Assembly (NCBI RefSeq): GCF_963664965.1
Contig: NZ_OY761823.1
Coordinates: 506,001-570,000 of the forward strand
DNA: 64,000 nucleotides
Source of the DNA: an uncultured Pseudodesulfovibrio sp.
GTDB lineage: Bacteria; Desulfobacterota; Desulfovibrionia; Desulfovibrionales; Desulfovibrionaceae
Reading direction: 5' to 3'
The notes below the pieces were generated by a model, which did no database searches, had not been told where the DNA came from, and worked only from the letters and a program-made list of their open reading frames with translations. The translations under genes were made by a program, and so were the position numbers. This document shows positions 25,724-34,641 of this stretch, piece by piece. Numbering within the stretch: position 1 is the first letter of the stretch; every line of letters starts with the position of its first letter.

Positions 25724-26665
25724 ATGGCGGAGTTTGAACCGATAAAAAGCCTTGAGGGGCTGGTACAGGCCGCGCTGAAACAGGCCGGGACCGGGCTGCC
25801 TAAGGTGGCCATCGCACGCTCGGCCGAAGGCTTTGTTCTGCGCGCCGGGATCGAGGCGTTTGAACGGGGCGTGGCCGAACCGATCCTGATCGGCGACATG
25901 GACGAGACACAACGGATCGCCGATGAACGCGGAATGGACATTTCACGCTTTCAGCACATTCATGTGACCGACGACCAGACCGCAGTGACCGAGGCGGTCC
26001 GGCTGTTCCGGGATGGCGAGGCGCAGCTCATCATGAAGGGGCTGGTCTCCACCGCCACCCTGCTCAAGGCGGTGCTGAACAAGCAGACGGGCGTGCCCCA
26101 TGCGGGACGCATCCTGAGCCATATTTCGGTTTTCGAATCGCCGGTGGACGGTCGCCTGATGCTGATGACCGATCCGGGCGTGAACATCACCCCTTCCTTG
26201 CAGCGAAAATCGGACATCCTGAAAAACGCACTGGACGTGGCGCGGAAGCTCGGTATGCAGCGCCCCAGGGCAGCCATTCTGGCAGCTACGGAAAAGATCA
26301 ATTATCCCGCAATGCCCGCCACGCTGGATGGGGACATCCTGACCAAGATGTCAAAGAAGGGCGAGTTCGGCGATGCCGAAGTGCTCGGGCCGCTGTCGCT
26401 TGATCTGGCCGTCTCCAAAAAAGCGGCGGCAACCAAGCAGTTCGACAGCCCGGTAGCCGGAGCGGCGGACATCCTTGTCACGCCGAACATCGAGGCGGGC
26501 AACATCCTGTACAAATCCCTGAGCACGCTTTCCGGCTGCATCATGGCAGCGGTCGTGGTGGGCAGCCGGGTGCCGGTGGTCGTCCCATCGCGCGGCGATT
26601 CCGATGCAAGCAAATTCCATTCGATAGCGCTGGCGAGTGTCTTGGCGCAACGGAGCGTAACATGA
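25724..26665 (+). CDS. ptb: Phosphate butyryltransferase
   Basis: This 313-residue enzyme of the phosphate acetyl/butyryltransferase family converts an acyl-CoA and phosphate to acyl-phosphate and CoA. Characteristic stretches are LIMKGLVSTATLLKAVLNK (about 103-121), HISVFESP, MLMTDPGVNITPSLQRK and VVGSRVPVVVPSRGDSDASK near the end. Its stop overlaps the butyrate kinase start (ATGA at 26662-26665), the common ptb-buk operon. Together they would turn butyryl- or branched-chain acyl-CoA into the acid with ATP formation. The kinase, however, carries a frameshift. Confidence 0.9.
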   Translation: MAEFEPIKSLEGLVQAALKQAGTGLPKVAIARSAEGFVLRAGIEAFERGVAEPILIGDMDETQRIADERGMDISRFQHIHVTDDQTAVTEAVRLFRDGEAQLIMKGLVSTATLLKAVLNKQTGVPHAGRILSHISVFESPVDGRLMLMTDPGVNITPSLQRKSDILKNALDVARKLGMQRPRAAILAATEKINYPAMPATLDGDILTKMSKKGEFGDAEVLGPLSLDLAVSKKAAATKQFDSPVAGAADILVTPNIEAGNILYKSLSTLSGCIMAAVVVGSRVPVVVPSRGDSDASKFHSIALASVLAQRSVT

Positions 26666-27754
26666 AGATATTCGTCATAAACCCCGGTTCCACCTCAACA
26701 AAACTCGCAGTATATGAAAATGGCGAGCCCATGGCATCCCGCGAATTCCAGCACGACAGGGATGAACTGATACGCCTCGGCAGCGTTGTCGGACAGCGCG
26801 AGTTCCGCATGGCCGCCATCAGGAAGATCATTGCCGAATCCGAGCACGACCTGACAGCCATCGACGCAGTAGCCGGACGCGGCGGCCTGCTCCACCCGCT
26901 TGGAGGGCGGTGTTTATGCCGTGTCGGACGATATGCTCGACGATCTGGAATCAGCACGCTACGGCGAACACGCCTGCAACCTCGGAGCCATGCTCGCGCA
27001 GGATCTGGCTGACGAATGGAACATACCGGCCTTCATCGTGGACCCGGTGGTCACCGATGAACTGGCGGATGTGGCCCGACTGACCGGATATCCCGAAATA
27101 AAAAGGCGGAGCCTGTTTCACGCATTGAGCCAGCGCGGCTCGGCACGGACCGCGGCCCGCAGGCTCGGGGTGGACTATGAAACATCGAATTTCATCGTCT
27201 GCCACATGGGCGGCGGCATTTCCATCGGCGCACACCGCCGGGGACGCGTGGTGGACGTGATCAACGCACTGGACGGCGAAGGACCGTTTTCCCCGGAACG
27301 CACGGGCGGCCTGCCGGTCATCCCGGTGCTGGACCTGATCCAACGCGGCGAAAAAAGCATGGACGAGATGAAACGCATCATCCTGCGCGAAGGCGGCCTG
27401 TTCGCCCATCTCGGCACCAACGATCCGCGGGAGGTCGTCAAACGCATCGAGGCCGGAGACACGCAGGCACAGCTCGTGTTCGAAGCCCTGATGTACGGCA
27501 TTGCCAAACATATCGCCTCGCTCGTTCCGGCACTGGCCGATGACAGTGGAACAATCGAGGCAAGCGCAGTCGTCCTGACCGGCGGATTGGCCCGCAGTGA
27601 ACAGATCACGGAAGGACTGCGCCGCAGGGTCGGCTTCATCGCTCCGGTGGAAGTCGTGACGGGCGACGAGGAAATGGCCGCCCTTGCCGATGGTGCCGCC
27701 CGCGCCTTGAAACAACCGGAAGAGGCAAAGATTTACAATAAAACTACATCCTAA
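26662..27754 (+). pseudogene. buk: Butyrate kinase, frameshifted
   Basis: The reading frame begins as butyrate kinase (IFVINPGSTSTKLAVYENG, residues 3-21) and runs to GRGGLLHPL near 26898. The family continuation EGGVYAVSDDML is in another frame, starting at about 26903. One extra T in CCGCTTGGAGG (26899-26902) explains it; without it the protein would be about 363 residues, normal for Buk, with HMGGGISIGAHRRGRVVDV and LTGGLARSE intact. The rest shows no stop codons or decay, so the lesion is either recent or a sequence error. It is coupled to ptb by an ATGA overlap. The enzyme phosphorylates butyrate-type acids reversibly. Confidence 0.85.
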
Positions 27755-27951
27755 ACGATCGTTTAATAATCATTACCATTGACGTGGGGAATTCACCTTG
27801 CTACGTGTTCAAGTCTGACTTTTCTCCCACCTGCACAAAAAGATATAATAATTGAGATTTGCAGCTATGGTGGGTAGCCAAAGACAGTAAAGTTTCAAAA
27901 GCATGCGCTCAATGATATGACCAGCGCCCGCAGAATAAGGAATCATGTGAG

Positions 27952-28830
27952 ATGGGATCACTGTTCTCCAGTTCGATTACACTGAGAAAAAGCGTCAAGA
28001 TTTCGGACGATGAATTCGTTCAGCTTCGTGATTTCATTTATGAAAAAAGCGGCATCTTCGTCGATATCAAGCGTAAATACCTCTTTGAAAGCCGTTTTTC
28101 AAAACGTCTGGCCCAGCTCAGCCTTTCCAGTTTCGCGGATTATATCAAATACCTGAAATTCGGGCCGAACAAGAATGATGAGCTGAAAAAGCTGTATGAA
28201 CTCGTCACCACCAATGAGACGAGTCTGTTCCGTGATATCAAACAGCTCGATGCCTTCCGCGACAACGTGCTCAAGGAAAAGCTCGACCAGCAGCGCAAGG
28301 CCGGAAAGCTCGAACTCAACATCTGGTCCGCAGGCTGCTCTTCCGGCGAAGAGCCGTACACCCTTTCCATCCTGATTCACGAAGTACTCCGCATGGAGAT
28401 CGCCCGCTGGAAGATCAACATCACGGCCGTGGACCTTTCGCAGCCCATGATCGACAAGGCAAAAAAAGGCGTCTACGGCGACTATTCCTTCAAGACCACG
28501 CCCGACGACATCAAGAAACGCTATTTCACCGAGGCTCCCGACGGCTGGAAAATCAAGCCCGCCGTCACCAAGCCCATCACCTTCCAACAGATGAATCTGA
28601 ACGACGGGCTCGCCCTGAAAAGAATCGCCCGCTCTCATATCATTTTCTGCCGAAATGTGATTATCTATTTTGACGAGAACATGAAGAAAAAGGTTGTTAA
28701 CTCCTTTTATGACAACCTGTTGCCCGACGGATATCTCATGCTTGGACACTCCGAAACCCTGCACAAGGTCTCGCAATCGTTCAAGCCGATATTCCATCCG
28801 GGAACCATTGCGTACAAGAAAGAAGGCTAG
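27952..28830 (+). CDS. cheR: Chemotaxis protein methyltransferase CheR
   Basis: This 292-residue enzyme methylates glutamates of chemoreceptors using S-adenosylmethionine. An N-terminal CheR helical domain (about 15-80) is followed by the methyltransferase fold with TTNETSLFRD (86-95), the SAM-binding SAGCSSGEEPYT (126-137), AVDLSQPMIDKA, and RNVIIYFD. Length is normal. It is followed 30 bases later by an HDOD gene on the same strand, and no other che gene lies nearby, so it belongs to a separate receptor system or acts alone. The 197-bp gap upstream contains an AT-rich promoter-like region without a clear consensus. Confidence 0.94.
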   Translation: MGSLFSSSITLRKSVKISDDEFVQLRDFIYEKSGIFVDIKRKYLFESRFSKRLAQLSLSSFADYIKYLKFGPNKNDELKKLYELVTTNETSLFRDIKQLDAFRDNVLKEKLDQQRKAGKLELNIWSAGCSSGEEPYTLSILIHEVLRMEIARWKINITAVDLSQPMIDKAKKGVYGDYSFKTTPDDIKKRYFTEAPDGWKIKPAVTKPITFQQMNLNDGLALKRIARSHIIFCRNVIIYFDENMKKKVVNSFYDNLLPDGYLMLGHSETLHKVSQSFKPIFHPGTIAYKKEG

Positions 28831-28860
28831 CGGAAGTTTCGGCAAGCGGAGGAAGATGTC

Positions 28861-30078
28861 TTGAGTATCAAACGCCTGGATGAGCTAACCATCGGTATGG
28901 TTCTGGCCTCGGACCTGAAAGCCGAGGACGGCAGACCGCTTTTCATGGCCGGAATCGAGCTGGGAGAGCGGCATATCGAGCTACTGAAGCGCGTGGGCGT
29001 CAAGGAAATCGACGTGGAAGCAAGCGTACTCGACCTCAGCGAGGAAACACTCCGTGAAATCGAAGACTACGTCCGTGACTTCTTTTTGTATGTCGACCCG
29101 GATTTTCCGCCCTGCATCGAGATGTTCAAGATAGCACTGGACCTGACCGCACAGGCCGTGGCCGACGGTTGGGACCTGCCGGACCCGTCCCAACGCCGCG
29201 CAGAAAACGTGGAGCACATGGAAGACCTCTTCACAAAGGGCATGGGGTCGCCCGACACCATCGTGAAACACGAAACCGAACTGTCGAGCTTCCCGGACAT
29301 CTATTTCCGCATCCGTGAAATCCTTGAGGACGAGAGCGCCTCCGCGGACCGCATCGCGCAGGTCGTGGGCACGGACATGAGCCTGTCCGCCAAGCTCCTC
29401 AAGCTCGTGAACAGCCCGTTCTACGGCTTCCCCCAGTCCATCGATTCCATCAGCCGCGCCGTGGCTCTTGTGGGTGCCAAGGAACTGTCCACCCTTGCCC
29501 TAGGCATCTCGGCCATCAATTATTTCAAGGACATCCCGCCGGAACTCGTGGACATGAAATCGTTCTGGCGGCACTCCATCACCTGCGGCATCCTCGCCAA
29601 GGTGCTTGCCGGAACCCAGACCGGCCTTTCGCCGGAGCGGTTCTTCATCGCCGGCCTGCTCCACGACGTGGGCCAGCTCATCATGTACAAGAAACTGCCC
29701 TACGCCTCCACCGAGGCCATGCTCTTTGCCCGCGAGAATTCCATCCCGCTTGTGGAAGCCGAACGGTCCGTCATGGGCTTCTGCCACACGGACATCAGCA
29801 AGCCACTCCTTGAATCATGGAAATTCCCGGAAGGTCTCTCCAACATGGTGAATTACCATCATAACCCCATGGAATTTCCCAATCCGCTCGAGCCGGCCAT
29901 CATCCATGTGGCCGACACCCTAAGCAACGCCGTGGAAATTTCACAGGGCGGAATGTACGTGCTCCCGAATCTCGACCCCGACGCCTGGGAACTGCTCGGC
30001 ATCGACCCGTCCGCACTGGACGAAGCCGTGGCCGAATACCGGAAGCAGATCGACATCATCATCAACGCTTTTTTCTAA
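28861..30078 (+). CDS. HDOD-domain signalling protein
   Basis: This 405-residue cytoplasmic protein starts at TTG 28861. The N-terminal 110 residues (KRLDELTIGMVLASDLKAEDG) resemble the domain that precedes many HD-type output domains. The HDOD domain (about 140-345) contains LKLVNSPFYGFPQSIDSISRAVALVGAKEL and, within it, an HD-like FIAGLLHDVGQLIMYKKLP and VNYHHNPME, so some metal-binding residues are kept. HDOD proteins act in signalling and motility regulation. Linkage to cheR suggests a role in taxis. Enzymatic activity is uncertain. Confidence 0.85.
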   Translation: MSIKRLDELTIGMVLASDLKAEDGRPLFMAGIELGERHIELLKRVGVKEIDVEASVLDLSEETLREIEDYVRDFFLYVDPDFPPCIEMFKIALDLTAQAVADGWDLPDPSQRRAENVEHMEDLFTKGMGSPDTIVKHETELSSFPDIYFRIREILEDESASADRIAQVVGTDMSLSAKLLKLVNSPFYGFPQSIDSISRAVALVGAKELSTLALGISAINYFKDIPPELVDMKSFWRHSITCGILAKVLAGTQTGLSPERFFIAGLLHDVGQLIMYKKLPYASTEAMLFARENSIPLVEAERSVMGFCHTDISKPLLESWKFPEGLSNMVNYHHNPMEFPNPLEPAIIHVADTLSNAVEISQGGMYVLPNLDPDAWELLGIDPSALDEAVAEYRKQIDIIINAFF

Positions 30079-30247
30079 GGCGCGGCGGGTTCCGTTTCAC
30101 CACTCTCCGAGCGTCACAGGATTGCCGCGTCCAATTCACTCTCACGTCGCCCCCCCGTCACAAACGTGATCGAAAGAATCCGGCGTCCGGGTATGCTCTC
30201 CTGAATTGAACCGCTTCCGGTTCATGCATACCATGGGAGAAAACGCC

Positions 30248-30424
30248 ATGATCTGGTTGAGTCACAAGAAATACACTGTGGAATACGTTTCCGAGCAGCT
30301 GGTTGCCATTCGGAGCAAGGTACGCCGGGAAACCCGCCGGATGATCTATGTCGCCGCGTTCGCCGTGGGCGTCATGGTCACTGCCCAGACTTTCTGCCTC
30401 GTGGACATCCTGAGCGCCTCCTGA
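30248..30424 (+). CDS. Small C-terminal-anchored membrane protein, unknown
   Basis: This 58-residue ORF has GGGAG 8 bases before its ATG and a single hydrophobic helix near the C-terminus (MIYVAAFAVGVMVTAQTFCL). The N-terminal part is basic. Its last 47 bases overlap the 3' end of the convergent sensor gene at 30378. No family is recognised. The ATG at 30248 is chosen over an in-frame one at 30206. Confidence 0.45.
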   Translation: MIWLSHKKYTVEYVSEQLVAIRSKVRRETRRMIYVAAFAVGVMVTAQTFCLVDILSAS

Positions 30425-31514
30425 TTGCGACCGCGATCAGGACAAGGAAGGCAACCCCTGCCAGCCCCAGCACGGTTCCCGTGGAAATCGCGCCTGAAGG
30501 TTCTTCGGGGTGTTGGGGCACGTTGACCGCCACAGTCTCGCCGGAAAGCCGTGTGGACTGAATTCCGAACCGTGCAAGGGCCGTGAAGTCGATCACCGGG
30601 ACCGGATGCACCGCTTCCGGCAGCATCTCCGACGCCGGCTCCCCTGCCAAAATGCGTTGCACGACCTTTGCCGCGGCTTTTCCCTGTGCCTGCGCCCTAA
30701 CCATGACGCCGCCCAGCATGCCCGAACCAATCCATTGGTCGGTCAGCCCGAACACCGGGGCCGCGCTTCGTGCAACCAGTGTCTCCACGATCGCTGCGGG
30801 GTCCACCTGTTTTCCGGCGTTGTCCCTGTCGAACCCGAGAAACAGCACGGCTCCGCGACGCGGCACGCTGTTCGCCACAGTCCTAATCAGTTCCGCATCA
30901 AGTCCACCCTCATCACCATATTCATGCCCCGGAAACACGATTTCGGCACGGTCCAGATACGGCTCCATGGCGGCCTCGACCTCGCGGCGATACTTCAGGC
31001 TTTCGGGAGAGCCGTCCATTATGCCGACAACAGTCGTGGTGTCGGGCCGCAACCGGAATATGAGGTGAACGGTCTCGCGCATGGAGAGCGGCATGGGAAT
31101 GCCCGTGCATTCACCGCACTGGCCAAGATACTCCGGCTCCGGACGCGGAATGGAGCAATACACGACCGGCACACCGGGAAAAAGGGACTCGCGATATTTA
31201 CGGATAAAGGAAAAGGCGGTGCTGCCGTCAGTAATAACGACAGCCGGTTCAGTGTCGGAGAATTGCTTCCCCAGCACTTCGAACCGCGTCTCAAAAAAAT
31301 CGTCACCCCGGTCAGGAGGACCGAGCCACCCCTGCTCGATGCTCGCAGCATCTCCCAGCCCGTCGGCAAGGCCGCGCACGAATGCATCCGTCCACCGGGA
31401 CGGGACTTCCGAGGAATGAATCACCGCGATATCCGCTGCATGCGCCACGGAAAACACCCCGGTCAGGAGTGCTGCCACAATGAACGCAATAGCAAATCGT
31501 CGCTTAATCAACAT
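30378..31514 (-). CDS. Membrane-anchored ABC-substrate-binding-like sensor protein
   Basis: This 378-residue protein has a signal peptide (AFIVAALLTGVFSVAHA, cleavage about residue 26), a periplasmic domain like ABC-type substrate-binding proteins (IAVIHSSEVPSRWTDAFVRGL ... PVVYCSIPRPEP ... VPVIDFTALARFGI), and a C-terminal transmembrane helix (ISTGTVLGLAGVAFLVLIAVAI) followed by a short basic tail RRRSGCPRGRKSGQ. The same periplasmic fold forms the sensor of the hybrid kinase at 7403, but here no cytoplasmic output domain is attached. It lies 60 bases downstream of a GGDEF gene on the same strand, so it may signal to that protein; this is inference. Confidence 0.75.
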   Translation of the reverse strand: MLIKRRFAIAFIVAALLTGVFSVAHAADIAVIHSSEVPSRWTDAFVRGLADGLGDAASIEQGWLGPPDRGDDFFETRFEVLGKQFSDTEPAVVITDGSTAFSFIRKYRESLFPGVPVVYCSIPRPEPEYLGQCGECTGIPMPLSMRETVHLIFRLRPDTTTVVGIMDGSPESLKYRREVEAAMEPYLDRAEIVFPGHEYGDEGGLDAELIRTVANSVPRRGAVLFLGFDRDNAGKQVDPAAIVETLVARSAAPVFGLTDQWIGSGMLGGVMVRAQAQGKAAAKVVQRILAGEPASEMLPEAVHPVPVIDFTALARFGIQSTRLSGETVAVNVPQHPEEPSGAISTGTVLGLAGVAFLVLIAVAIRRRSGCPRGRKSGQ

Positions 31515-31574
31515 CTTGATTTTCAGTGTAAAAACGATATCGATCGGTTATCGATATCATGGGTAAAAATAGGC

Positions 31575-32627
31575 TTATTCTTCCTTGAAGACAGACACCT
31601 TGTTACGGCCTGAATTCTTGGCGGCATACAGGGCGGTATCCGCAGCGTGTACGAATTCGCCGGCACCCCATCCGGGCTGCCATGCCGAAACACCGATGGA
31701 GACCGTAAACTGGATCGGAGTATCGGCCAGCTTCCCGTCGGTCCGGATTCGGAAATCATAGTTTTCCACATCAGAGCGGATGGCCTCGGCCTTGATCGCC
31801 GCAATATTGCGCTTCATGTCCTGCATGACAATGACGATCTCCTCGCCGCCGTACCGGGCGGTAAACCCCTGATACTGGATCGCATGAGCCGAAATGATGC
31901 GCGACAGCGCGCGAAGCACGTCGTCCCCGGCCTGATGCCCATACGTGTCATTGACGTCCTTGAAGAAATCGACGTCGATCATCATCATGGACAGCGGTGC
32001 GGAATTCTCATCCTGATCGCGCATCACATCCAGTAAAAAGGCATCCAGTGCGCGCCGATTGTGCAGTTCGGTCAGCATGGGATCGAAGTTGGCGGTGTGC
32101 TCAAGCAGCTTGGCCTTGGCTTGCAGCTCCCGGGCCTCCTCCTTGAATTCCACGATAAGATCCTGAAACATGTCCCGAACCTTGGCCACGATGAAGGACC
32201 GCTCCTTGCCGGATTCGATCACCCCCACGGTCTGCTCCTTGAAGGCATCGAGCTTGCGGTTCTGACGGTCCGCACTGCCCTGCATGGAGTCGATTATCTC
32301 GGTCATTTCATTGAGCAGTTGGGCCGCGGAACGCTTCTCCTGAGCCAGCGACTCTTCCAGCTCCAGCGTACCGATGGTCTGCATGATGTACATGTCGAGC
32401 ATGGCGATGATGGTCTCGAAGCCGGTCTCGGAAAAATCCTTCTTCGCCAGCTCGGCAAAGACCTCGCGCTGTATTTCGCCCTTTTTCTCCTCGCTGTAGA
32501 CCGTCAGACGCCCCAGAAGGTTACGCACGAAAAGAATGACCGCGACCCAGTCGGGGTCGTCAACACCGAATTTTTTCAAAATCGCAGCCAGATGCTGCAT
32601 ATCGCTATGAGAAGACTGTGGTCCCAT
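31575..32627 (-). CDS. GGDEF diguanylate cyclase
   Basis: This 350-residue cytoplasmic protein has a helical N-terminal region (about 1-165, with a coiled coil SLAQEKRSAAQLLNEM) and a C-terminal GGDEF domain (about 185-345). The active-site motif is GGEE (TARYGGEEIVIV), preceded by FDPMLTELHNRRALD and MIDVDFFKDVNDTYGHQAGD, all consistent with an active enzyme producing cyclic di-GMP from GTP. No RxxD inhibitory site is obvious just before the motif. The N-terminal domain is unrecognised and may receive a signal. A periplasmic sensor gene follows it on the same strand. Confidence 0.92.
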   Translation of the reverse strand: MGPQSSHSDMQHLAAILKKFGVDDPDWVAVILFVRNLLGRLTVYSEEKKGEIQREVFAELAKKDFSETGFETIIAMLDMYIMQTIGTLELEESLAQEKRSAAQLLNEMTEIIDSMQGSADRQNRKLDAFKEQTVGVIESGKERSFIVAKVRDMFQDLIVEFKEEARELQAKAKLLEHTANFDPMLTELHNRRALDAFLLDVMRDQDENSAPLSMMMIDVDFFKDVNDTYGHQAGDDVLRALSRIISAHAIQYQGFTARYGGEEIVIVMQDMKRNIAAIKAEAIRSDVENYDFRIRTDGKLADTPIQFTVSIGVSAWQPGWGAGEFVHAADTALYAAKNSGRNKVSVFKEE

Positions 32628-32750
32628 CTGTATCCCGCTTTTTCGCTACTCTGTTTTCCGGATATACCGGCATATTCATCCACATAAAAGTATAGGACAA
32701 ATACGGCGGATGGGCAAAGAGATAAATTCGGGACAGCCGGGTGCTTCCGG

Positions 32751-33731
32751 CTAGACCATATCCGCGCCGCTCAGGATGGAAACAAACCGCTTGAACACGT
32801 TCATGTCCACGCTTTCCCGCATCTCGTGCCGGATCAGGGTCAGCGCCTCATAGGGCTGCATGGCTTCGGCATACGGGCGGTCTGTGACCAGCGCATCATA
32901 GATATCGGACAGGGAGAGGACGCGGACGGGCATGGGGATGTTGTCCCCCTTGAGACCGGCGGGATACCCCGTTCCGTCGAGCTTTTCATGATGAAAGAGA
33001 ATGCAGTTGATGGTGTTCTGGCTCATGGGCAGATGCGAGCACATTGAAATGCCGTGGACGGAATGTTCCTTGATTATTTCCCTTTCCCCCTGAGTCAGGG
33101 AGCCGCGCTTGTTGAGGATGCGGCGGGGAATGCGCGCCTTGCCCACATCATGGAGCAATGCGCCCAGACCGCATTCGAACACCTCGTTATCGGGCATGTC
33201 ATAGGTATGGAACATGGCCACCGAATAGACAAAGACGTGCATGCAGTGGGTGTAGGTCTTGTAATCGTGGGAAATGAACGGAGCCACGGCGGACAGGGAC
33301 GAATCCGAAGCAAGGAACTTTATGGAATTCTTGACGACTTCGGTGATGCGATCAAAATGGGCAGCGCGCATGGAGGTGGGCAGCTTGCTGTCAAACACGT
33401 CCTGCATGACCTCGGTGGACGCTTCATAGAACACTTTTGAACGGACCTCGATCGGTAGGTCTTCATCCAGCAGAATCTTGCCGAGATTATCCTCGATATA
33501 CTTTTCATACTGGGGTTTTTCCGAACTCTGAACATAAATCTCGCTGACGTCGTTCCGATGGAGTACCTGACGGTGGCGGGCCGTGAATTTCTGGCCGGAT
33601 CTCGTGTACAAGACGAAATCTCCCCCCTGCCAGAGATAGACGGAAAAATTGCCCAACGCCTCCGGAAACAACATTACCGGAGAGACGGGAAAATAGGAGA
33701 CCGGACGCGCGGCACGGATATTACTGTCCAT
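32751..33731 (-). CDS. HD-GYP-domain cyclic-di-GMP phosphodiesterase
   Basis: This 326-residue protein has an unrecognised N-terminal 130 residues with a DUF3391-like feel (LYTRSGQKFTARHRQVLHRND) and an HD-GYP domain (about 145-320). Motifs are intact: ALLHDVGKARIP, EHSVHGISM, FHHEKLDGTGYP, LSLSDIYDALVTDRPY. It is predicted to degrade cyclic di-GMP. Together with the GGDEF protein 124 bases away on the same strand it forms a possible synthesis-degradation pair. The N-terminus may sense an input. Confidence 0.9.
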   Translation of the reverse strand: MDSNIRAARPVSYFPVSPVMLFPEALGNFSVYLWQGGDFVLYTRSGQKFTARHRQVLHRNDVSEIYVQSSEKPQYEKYIEDNLGKILLDEDLPIEVRSKVFYEASTEVMQDVFDSKLPTSMRAAHFDRITEVVKNSIKFLASDSSLSAVAPFISHDYKTYTHCMHVFVYSVAMFHTYDMPDNEVFECGLGALLHDVGKARIPRRILNKRGSLTQGEREIIKEHSVHGISMCSHLPMSQNTINCILFHHEKLDGTGYPAGLKGDNIPMPVRVLSLSDIYDALVTDRPYAEAMQPYEALTLIRHEMRESVDMNVFKRFVSILSGADMV

Positions 33732-33855
33732 TTAAATTGAGATATAGCAGACTGTCCAAAAAATCTAGTGAAATTCCAGAGAAAGGCTGGAAAATCCGTA
33801 TCCAACGGACTCCATGAACTTTTTTCATCCTCTTGGTTGAAACAAGCACCACAAC

Positions 33856-34635
33856 TCAACCGGCCCGTGGGATCAGGCCGCGCGGAAAAGATTCAGCCCA
33901 TGATTCCCCGGCCATGACGCCCCTGGCCCAATGACGGACATCCTCAGCAAAGAATTCCGGGGTGTTCAGGACGATGGCAGCCTTGGCCCGGGCGTCATCC
34001 TGTCGGGCGTCAAAGGAAAAATTCTCACCATGGACCATGTGCGTGAATAACGGCGTGGCAACACGTATCCCGAAAAATCCGGCATGAGCCGCACGGACCC
34101 ACAAATCCCAGTCCTCATAGGCGGTGTTGTCCCGATAACCACCCGTCTTTTCCCATACTTTCCGATGCATCATGGCCGCCGGAGGCAATATGTTCTGAAC
34201 GGCGAGCAGTTCCGGCAGAAAGTCGGGAAGCGCGACAGCATGCGTCTCACCGTCTTCCTGAATGAAAAAATCCGTATAGGAAATGTCGGCTTGGGGGTGT
34301 GTTTTCAGGGCGACAATGCACGCCTCAAGATATCCCGGCGCAGGAATGTCGTCCGGGTCCAGACAAAGAAGGTACTGTCCGGTTGCCCGCTCAAGGCCTG
34401 CGTTACGCACGCTTCCCGGACACCCGCAATGATCGAGCCACAATGAAGTGAATGAATGAACGGACAAGGCGCTGAGGGTCGCGGCCTGTTCCCGCGAATC
34501 GTCAGTGCTGCCGTCATCCGCCAGAATCAGTTCGACATTACGCAAGTCAAGCGTCTGCCGATTGAGGGCATGGGCCATGCGGTAAAGAAATCGGCCGTAA
34601 TTATAGTTGGGTATGATAATGGAAAGCAGCGGCAT
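33856..34635 (-). CDS. Glycosyltransferase family 2
   Basis: This 259-residue cytoplasmic glycosyltransferase has the GT-A fold of family 2. Marks are LLSIIIPNYNYGRFL (about 3-17), ELILADDGSTDDS (about 35-47), GSVRNAGLERATGQYLLCLDPDD (the DxD-like metal site at about 93-95), and a later YEDWDLWVRAAHAGF. It transfers a sugar from a nucleotide donor; the acceptor is unknown. It starts 6 bases after the stop codon of the giant hybrid kinase and is probably cotranscribed with it, an odd partner with no sugar pathway genes nearby. Confidence 0.88.
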   Translation of the reverse strand: MPLLSIIIPNYNYGRFLYRMAHALNRQTLDLRNVELILADDGSTDDSREQAATLSALSVHSFTSLWLDHCGCPGSVRNAGLERATGQYLLCLDPDDIPAPGYLEACIVALKTHPQADISYTDFFIQEDGETHAVALPDFLPELLAVQNILPPAAMMHRKVWEKTGGYRDNTAYEDWDLWVRAAHAGFFGIRVATPLFTHMVHGENFSFDARQDDARAKAAIVLNTPEFFAEDVRHWARGVMAGESWAESFPRGLIPRAG

Positions 34636-34641
34636 GAATAT

